Assembly: GCF_002127325.2 (NCBI RefSeq)
Contig: NC_035436.2
Location: 20,867,645-20,931,644 of the forward strand
Source of the DNA: Helianthus annuus
Lineage: Eukaryota > Streptophyta > Magnoliopsida > Asterales > Asteraceae
Direction of reading: 5' to 3'
Length of the DNA: 64,000 bases
Under the pieces are notes generated by a model, which ran no database searches, was not told the DNA's origin, and worked only from the letters and a program-made list of their open reading frames with translations. Positions 58,131 through 64,000 of this stretch are shown here, one piece after another. The position numbers and the translations under genes are program-made. Position 1 is the stretch's first letter. Every line of letters begins with the position of its first letter.

Positions 58131-58970
58131 CAATAAACCTCTGATGTGTTTGATTTCTGCTATATAATTTGGACAACATATCTTAGTTTTTGTAATAAGA
58201 GTGAATTTCAAGTTTTGTCCTTTATCTGTAGGCCACTTTGCAAGTTTTGTCCTTTATGTTTAAATTTGACGAGTTTCGTCCTTTATGTTTAAAAATCAAG
58301 CACATTTTGTCATTTATGCTTGATTTTTAAGGACAAAACGTGCTTGATTTGTTAAACATAAAGGACAAAACGTGTTTGATTTTTAAACATAAAGGGTAAA
58401 ACATGCTTGATTTTTAAACATAAAGGACAAAACTCGTCAAATTTAAACATAAAGGACAAAACTTGCAAAGTGGCCTAAAGATAAAGGACAAAACTTGAAA
58501 TTCACTCTTGTAATAATTTGATATAAAAATATTTTTTCTTTGTTAGAAAAAGTAAGTCTGAAGAAAGCAAGTTGCTGTTCATTTTGAGCTTCTTGATCTC
58601 CTGAAAGACGTTGGTAATCGAGATCATGAATGCATACATTTGCATACCCATTCCACTATACCTCTTTGTTGTAGGCGAGACTTACCCTCAGCCATTTGTT
58701 TGAGGAGCACCATAAATACATCTGATAATGTGAAGCCAATGACTCGACTTACACTACACCGTTACTAATTACTATTTTGTGTAGAAAAGTGCATGTACCA
58801 AATATTGCTAAATGTAAAAATGTGCCTAAAGAATGTTGCTAAAATGTAAATTATCAGCTTGAAGCTAAAAGATTTGTTGAAGAAACACAATAAAAATTAA
58901 AAAGACAAGTTTTAAAAAAGGATATAACTTAACATTGTATTTATAGATATCAGTTTTAAACTAGAAGATT
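58131..58970. other. U5-array spacer between copies 1 and 2
   Basis: Contains the Mutator-type MITE (58199-58507) and conserved block b (58568-58760). Minus that MITE and its duplication it is similar in length to the other spacers. No further gene is recognised. Confidence 0.6.
58199..58507. mobile_element. Mutator-type foldback MITE in the U5 spacer
   Basis: 309 bp inverted repeat with ends GAGTGAATTTCAAG / CTTGAAATTCACTC and a 9-bp duplication TTGTAATAA (58190-58198 and 58508-58516). The paralogous spacer at about 62000 shows the empty site with one TTGTAATAA. The interior repeats the word AAACATAAAGGACAAAAC. Confidence 0.88.
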
Positions 58971-59096
58971 GGTTGGAGCTCTTCAATAATAGAAGGGGCT
59001 CTCCAAAAATTAATGTAAGCCATTTAATGTAACAAGCACACGGTATTCTTTAGTAAAAGGCGAAAGAATAGTTCGCTTTGTGCTTATTACATGGCT
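58971..59096 (-). ncRNA. U5 spliceosomal snRNA, copy 2
   Basis: Same 126-nt layout as copy 1: identical loop I, Sm site TTAATTTTTGG and 3' stem-loop. The lower stem differs from copy 1 on both sides so that pairing is kept (GTAATAAGCAC with GTGCTTGTTAC). Such compensatory change is expected of a functional RNA. A 3' box (CAATCTTCTAGTTTAA) follows. Probably functional. Confidence 0.92.
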
Positions 59097-59123
59097 GCAT
59101 ATACATTTAAACCATACCAACTT

Positions 59124-59179
59124 CCCTTTAATAACTACCTTCCTCCATCTCTCATTCTCTTACACATCCAATGTGGGAT
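59124..59179 (-). promoter_or_regulatory. Pol II snRNA promoter of U5 copy 2
   Basis: USE ATCCCACATTG (59179-59169, minus) and a weaker TATA-like TTATTAAAG about 35 bp downstream. The TATA variant may lower expression. Confidence 0.8.
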
Positions 59180-59881
59180 CAGTAACCAGTGATGTGCAAC
59201 AAGATGTGTATGATTTCTACTTTTTTGGACACTTTGTCTTAGTTTTTGTGGTAACTTGATATAAAAATATGTTTTTATTTGTTAAAAAGCAAGTCTGAAC
59301 AAAGTATGTTGCTAATTGCTATCAGATTCTTGTTTGTAAATCACTCGAACAAGACAAATGTTCATCTTCTGAACGACGGGTTCATTCAATTGCTTCATGA
59401 ACAATCTTCATTTTGAGCTTCTTGATCTTCTGAATTACTATGGTAATTGAGGTCATGAAAGCATTTATCCGCATAACCATTCGACTATACCTCTTTGTTC
59501 TCAGCGAGACTTACCCTCAAGGCCTCGACCACTTGTTTGAGGAGCACCGTAAAAACAGATGATACCACGAAGCCAATGACTTGACTTACACTACATTGCT
59601 ATTTTGTGTTGCATTATGTTGCATCTAGAGTACAAGGTTAACATCAAGGTCATTGTTAAGAAACTCGTAAGACCATAACAAACCAAAACCGATAATTTTT
59701 TTGTGATGGAAGTAGTCTAAGAATAGGTAGGTGAGAAATAAACTAGTGAGCAAAACAAACAACCTCAATGAGTTTTGACTAAAAGAAGATTTAAACTAAA
59801 AATTTTGTTAGAAATACAATTAAGTTAAAAAAAGAATATGATAGAAAATTCTAAAAAACTACAATTTTTAAATAGATCATT
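59180..59881. other. U5-array spacer between copies 2 and 3
   Basis: Homologous to the other spacers, with conserved block c at 59395-59600. On the minus strand block c reads QVIGFVVSSVFTVLLKQVVE, again next to GGGTAAGT. No other feature. Confidence 0.55.
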
Positions 59882-60007
59882 GATTGGAGCTCTTTAATAA
59901 TAGAAGAGGCTCTCCAAAAATAAGTGTATGCCATTTGATGTAATGAGCACACGGTATTTTTTAGTAAAAGGCGAAAGAATAGTTCGCTTTGTGCTCATTA
60001 CATGGCT
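59882..60007 (-). ncRNA. U5 spliceosomal snRNA, copy 3
   Basis: Same size and order as the other copies. The lower stem is fully Watson-Crick (GTAATGAGCAC with GTGCTCATTAC). Loop I is intact, but the stem beside it has one G-to-A change (AAAAAAT instead of AAAGAAT), giving a C-A mismatch. The 3' box is also degraded (CTATTTAA). It may be a weaker or decaying copy. Promoter elements remain. Confidence 0.88.
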
Positions 60008-60028
60008 GCATATCCTTAAACTTACTGT

Positions 60029-60084
60029 GTTTTTTATAACTATCTTCTCCCATCTCTCCTTTTCTTACCCAACCAATGTGGGAT
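60029..60084 (-). promoter_or_regulatory. Pol II snRNA promoter of U5 copy 3
   Basis: USE ATCCCACATTG (60084-60074, minus) and TATA-like TTATAAAAAA about 35 bp downstream, as in copy 1. Confidence 0.82.
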
Positions 60085-60414
60085 CAACAAATCTCTGGTG
60101 TGCAACTGTCCCAACTTGTTTTATATTTCAACTAGGTTATGGCCCCGTGTGTTACACGGGTTGATTAATGAAAACGATATAATTTATCATTTGTAAATAC
60201 TTATTATTTTTAATCTACTCTTGATAGTTTTGATTGAATATACATGATAAATTCATAAGTTGTCATTAATAACATTGAATTTTATATTTTTATGGAACAA
60301 ACCTCTAATAACATTGAATTTCATGAGATAAACCTTCTAAAATTATAAAATAAAAAACAAAGTCATCAAAATTCATACCAACAAAACTTGGGAAAAGTTG
60401 AATTAAAGAAAGGA

Positions 60415-60740
60415 ACAGAACCCTAACGTTGTTAGTCTTCGATCGCCGGAAAAACATTTTTAGCCGGAAAAAGGTTCCTACAGTTCCGATCTAAGGTTAC
60501 AAAAATGTTTGGGGCGAAAATGTTGAGTTTTCTGGCCAAAAACTTGAGTTTTTCGGCGATGAAAGAATTTATGGCGACCTCAATAATTGTGGCTTTTAAT
60601 AGAAAAATGTTCCCCAAATAAGTAATAAGGTTACAAAGAGGTTTGGGAAAAAATTGAGTTTTCCAACCAAAAAGGAGTTTTTCGGCCAAAAACGCTTTTT
60701 TCCGGCGACCGGAAACTAACGGCGTTAGGGTTCTGTTATT
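60415..60740. repeat. Imperfect inverted repeat inside H3
   Basis: CAGAACCCTAACGTTGTTAG at the left faces CTAACGGCGTTAGGGTTCTG at the right, with partial pairing inward (CGCCGGAAAAA, AAGGTTACAAA). It is probably a decayed MITE nested in the Helitron. No clear target duplication. Confidence 0.5.
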
Positions 60741-61002
60741 TAGGGTCCATTGGAGGCCAATATGTTAATAGTTGGGACTATCAGTGGTTATTTTTTAAGT
60801 TGGGACTATTGGCGGCCAATAACTAATAGTTGTTATTATTGAAATCCATTATTCCCTAAAGAAACGTGCAACTATTTTGATTCTTTTTTACTCACTTTTA
60901 CTACTTTGTGTGCGTTACTTATTGAAAAGAAAAGTCTTGGTATCAATACATGCATCTCAACCCAATGGAAAATGTCCCCATTTTATTTCTTTTATCATAT
61001 AA

Positions 61003-61575
61003 CCTCGTGTATTGTATGGGTTCAATAAATGTAATTTTATATACTAAATAATAAAAAAAAGTTATATCTTTAAAAACCACTATGTATTATACAGGTTTAA
61101 TAAATATAATTTTGTATATTAAATAATAAAAAAGTTATATCATTAAAAAATCCCTCGTGTATTGTATATGTTGAATAAATCTAATTTTATATATCAAATA
61201 ATAAAAATGTTTTATCTTTAAAAACAACGTGTATTACAAGGATTGAATATATGTAATTTTGTATAGCAAATAATAATAGAAAAATGTATCTTTAAAAAGC
61301 CTCGTGTATTACACGGGTTGAATAAATGTAATTTTATATATTAAATAATAAAAAAGTTATATCTTTAAGAATCACGTGTATTGTATGGGTTGAATAAATG
61401 AATTTTATATATCAAAAAATAAAAAAGTTACATCTTTAAAAACCCAGTGTCTTGCACGGTTTGAATAAATGTAATTTCATATATTAAATAATAAAAAAAT
61501 TATATTTAAAAAAACTCCGTGTATTGCACGGGTTGAATAAATTTAATTTTATATGCCAAATAATAAAATGAATAA
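61003..61575. repeat. About eight tandem copies of a 72-bp unit from the H3 3' end
   Basis: Each unit reads roughly CGTGTATTNNACGGGTTGAATAAATG... then TTATATATTAAATAATAAAA. The first part resembles the Helitron 3' hairpin plus adjoining sequence at 60145-60200. The array was therefore made from the element's own end. Confidence 0.8.
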
Positions 61576-61779
61576 ATATAAATGGAAAACAAAATAGTAA
61601 AAGATAAAATAAAATTCATAGATTAAAATAATATATTCTTTATTTGAATCTTATTAACAAATATTATCTATATCTATTTGTTTAGAGTAAAAAATAAAAA
61701 GATAAAATTTATGAATTAAAATAATATATTTTTATTTAAGTCTTATTAACAAATATTATCTATATTTATTTATTTAGGC

Positions 61780-61893
61780 GGGAAAAAATTGTTGAGATCA
61801 CCTTATAGAGCGCCATGTGTCCCCCATATGATTTACGGGAAAACATTGTTGAGATCACCTTATAGAGCGCCATGTGTCCCCCATATGATTTAC
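61780..61893. repeat. 57-bp tandem duplication next to the H3 5' end
   Basis: Two nearly identical units (61780-61836, 61837-61893) contain GAGATCACCTTATAGAGCGC and CATGTGTCCCCCATATG. Confidence 0.85.
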
Positions 61894-61910
61894 TTTATTA
61901 TATGTATAGA

Positions 61911-62157
61911 TATGGAAATATGGAAATTATATATTTCAATAAACCTCTGATGTGTTTGATTTCTGCTTTTTAATTTGGACAACATATCTTAGTTTTTGTA
62001 ATAATTTGATATAAAAAATGTTTCTTCTTTGTTAGAAAAATTAAGTCTGAACAAAGCAAGTTGCTATCAGATACTTGTTTGTAAATCACACGAACGAGAC
62101 AAATGTTCATCTTTTGAACAACGGGTTCACAAGATTGCTTAATGAACAAGTACAAGA
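61911..62157. other. Truncated U5-array spacer
   Basis: Continues the spacer broken by H3 (CTCTGATGTGTTTGATTTC...), then is cut by the copia element at 62158. Any further U5 copies would lie beyond that element. Confidence 0.6.
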
Positions 62158-62498
62158 TGTTGGGAATTCCTAGTCTAATCCGTGGCTTACATGCGTGAAG
62201 GATGGCTAGGAGGATTGCTTGGAGTGCAAGACAAGTAATAAACAATATATTAATTAATTAGTGGATTGTTATCTAAGTATCCTATACATGTTGGGTTAGA
62301 ATGTGTATTAGATAAATATCATGTAATTAATTAATAGGAGTCTAGTTATAGTCTAACGCGTTTAGGTTAGCTATATATACCAATCTAGTTGGTAGGGATT
62401 GTAATTTGCAAGGTTTTGAGTTAAGTTTCCTTGATAATAAACATTGGGTGTTAGCCAATTACTTTCTTAACTTCCGATTATCTACTAATCTGGTACCA
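62158..62498 (+). repeat. 5' LTR of copia-3
   Basis: Starts TGTTGGGAATTCC and ends near TGGTACCA, followed after 12 bases by the primer site. It contains a TATATATACC box at about 62373. The partner LTR lies outside, so the exact end is uncertain by up to about 12 bp. Confidence 0.65.
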
Positions 62499-62510
62499 AT
62501 TCCCTTTAAT

Positions 62511-62523
62511 TGGTATCAGAGCC
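62511..62523 (+). other. tRNA primer-binding site of copia-3
   Basis: TGGTATCAGAGCC matches the 3' end of initiator methionine tRNA. It fixes plus orientation. Confidence 0.85.
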
Positions 62524-63306
62524 TGCGATTATACCTGTGAAGAATAACCATACCTGTGAACAAAGGGGGTGGTTGATTTAGAACGACCAAACCTGCGATT
62601 GAAGGGGTTTGATCGGGATCGCAGAAAAACTCGCCGAAACTACTGTATCGCGCCGGAACAGTAGTTTAGATCGGACTAAACCAGCGGAGATCGGAAAACC
62701 AGCCATTGGTGTACGAATCATAGTCTGATCTAGTGCAAGAAATCAGATTAGCAGAGCGTTGGAAAGAAATCAGCGATAGTGGTGAACTGGTGATTCTCTT
62801 CAATTATTCTATTTGGTCATAGCTTTATTTGTGAATAATTGAAAAAGAAATCAGCGATATATGTGATTCTTGAGAAAAAGCTGCGTTCCATTGTTTTTTT
62901 AGTCAAAGCTACGTTCAAACTTCAAAGAGATTGACTAATTGAAAAAGGTAATTCTTTTAAATTACCTTATTCATTTACAATTAATTTAGAGTTGGTGTTG
63001 GGTTTTTTTTTTCATATAAAACAATATTATTTTTTAAACTACGTTTCAATCGAAACCGTAAGTTAAAACGTGGTCTAAGTTTTTTTCGATTCAGATTTGA
63101 TCAAGTTGGAAACAGTTTTTAACTATTGATTGTTTTGATTAATCGTCGATTATAGTAGGTTGGAAACGGGAAACCGTTGATTGTCCTACGACGTTATTGA
63201 CACGAATCGAAAAACAAATCGCTTACAACCGCGTTAAAAGGGTTGTATCAGTAAAATTGATTCACCGGGGACTACTAAAACCTATAGCCGACCAAAGAAA
63301 CGAACG
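62524..63306 (+). other. Untranslated leader of copia-3
   Basis: About 780 bp between primer site and gag with no long frame. AT-rich in the middle, with a possible intron or packaging region. Nothing more can be said. Confidence 0.5.
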
Positions 63307-64000
63307 ATGGTTGTGGGTGAAGGTTCGAATGCTCCCGTAAAAGAAACGAATCCCGGTTCGTTTCAGTGTCCGATGTTAACTTCAACAAATTACACGATCT
63401 GGAGCATACGTATGGAAGTTATTTTTGGGATTCATGGAGTTTGGGATGTGATTGATCCGGGTTCCGATGATGCGAAGAAAAATAACGTGGCGAAAGCTCT
63501 TTTGTTTCAATCGATACCGGAGGAACAAATTTTACAGATCGGGAATTTGAAGTCAGCAAAGGAGATGTGGGAAGCAATTCAGTCAAGAAATCTCGGTGCG
63601 GAACGTGTGAAAGAAGCAAGACTTCAAACCTTAATAACTGAATTCGATGGTTTGAAGATGAGGGATACCGGAACAATTGATGAGTACGCCTCAAAGTTGT
63701 CGTCTATTGCTTCTAAGGCGGCCACACTAGGAGAAAAGTTTGAAGAACGAAAAATGGTCAAGAAATTATTCACTAGTTTGCCAAGGCGGTTTATACATAT
63801 TGTAGCCTCGCTTGAACAAGTTTTGGACTTGAAAACGGTCGGGTATGAAGATGTGGTTGGTAGACTAAAAGCTTATGAAGAGAGGATCAAAGAAGAAGAT
63901 AACGCACACGACAATTCGGGTAAGTTAATGTTTTCTAAATCTGAATCTTCTTCTAGCCGTGGACGTGATTCTAGTAGGGGTCAAGGTCGAGGATCTCACT
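63307..64000 (+). CDS. copia-3 gag, open to window end (partial)
   Basis: 231 codons from ATG 63307 with no stop. Starts MVVGEGSNAPVKETNPGSFQ. It then has TNYTIWSIRMEVIFGIHGVW (DUF4219-like start) and a UBN2-type Gag core: SAKEMWEAIQSRNLGAERVK, DEYASKLSSIA, KKLFTSLPRRF. The last visible residues are Ser/Arg/Gly-rich, as usually precede the zinc knuckle. The coding sequence looks undamaged. The rest of gag and pol lie to the right. Confidence 0.88.
   Translation, partial: MVVGEGSNAPVKETNPGSFQCPMLTSTNYTIWSIRMEVIFGIHGVWDVIDPGSDDAKKNNVAKALLFQSIPEEQILQIGNLKSAKEMWEAIQSRNLGAERVKEARLQTLITEFDGLKMRDTGTIDEYASKLSSIASKAATLGEKFEERKMVKKLFTSLPRRFIHIVASLEQVLDLKTVGYEDVVGRLKAYEERIKEEDNAHDNSGKLMFSKSESSSSRGRDSSRGQGRGSH

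Larger units (their letters stand above)
60132..61910 (-). mobile_element. Helitron H3 (non-autonomous, 1,779 bp)
   Basis: The minus-strand 5' end is TCTATACATATAATAAAG at 61910, preceded by A. The 3' end is CTAG (60135-60132), preceded by a perfect CCCGTGT/ACACGGG hairpin and followed by T. It sits in a U5 spacer: removing it joins TATTTCA to TATGG, an A/T target. No coding capacity. Internal tandem arrays derive from both of its own ends. Confidence 0.85.
62158..64000 (+). mobile_element. Ty1/copia element copia-3, 5' portion
   Basis: LTR, primer-binding site, leader and gag in the right order, inserted into the last U5-array spacer. An open gag suggests a young, possibly autonomous copy. 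Its 3' half and target duplication are outside the window. Confidence 0.85.

Overview
This is nuclear DNA from a flowering plant, most likely a eudicot and possibly Asteraceae. The Asteraceae guess is weak and rests on remembered resemblance of the retroelement ORFs. The DNA is AT-rich and packed with nested Ty3/gypsy and Ty1/copia retrotransposons, Helitrons and MITEs. I see two sets of host genes that look functional: a seven-exon ribosomal protein gene (RPL17, family uL22, 54883-56600, +) and a tandem cluster of three U5 spliceosomal snRNA genes (57923-60007, all -), each with a plant snRNA promoter.

Layout. 1-6651: 3' part of a decayed Tekay-like gypsy chromovirus (+) and its 3' LTR. 6652-8424: a CCACCG-rich low-complexity tract, a dispersed repeat, a foldback element and a Helitron 3' end. 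8425-16108: a complete copia element (-) with 5-bp target duplication AAAAA, two LTRs, and gag and pol separated by one frameshift. 16362-17953: a small LTR element (-, target duplication GAAGT) whose left LTR carries two Tourist/Harbinger-type MITEs. 18083-47227: a nested stack. An outer Helitron (H0) contains a 14-kb Tekay-like gypsy element (18527-32586, -) with 3,544-bp LTRs and an extra leading ORF. A second Helitron (H1, 33283-47222) is inserted next to H0's 5' end; it encloses a broken retroelement gene family, a copia body inverted between LTR copies, and tandem repeats. 47239-52168: a third Helitron (H2) carrying exon fragments of a sphingoid-base kinase gene and a duplicated fragment of a plant cysteine oxidase gene, plus a 531-bp palindromic Mutator-type MITE. 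53084-53798: a hAT-type MITE. 54690-56600: promoter and RPL17. 57335-62157: the U5 array, interrupted by a Mutator-type MITE and by Helitron H3 (60132-61910). 62158-64000: the start of a further copia element (+), with LTR, primer-binding site and an open gag reading frame that runs off the window.

The genes do not form a pathway. RPL17 and the U5 genes are housekeeping genes for translation and pre-mRNA splicing and lie next to each other within 1.4 kb. The rest is mobile DNA. All ten in-frame nonsense codons I could assign in the retroelement ORFs are TAG or TGA, as expected from C-to-T change at CAG or CGA, which fits decay of methylated cytosines. All boundaries were read by eye from the sequence; no database search was possible.
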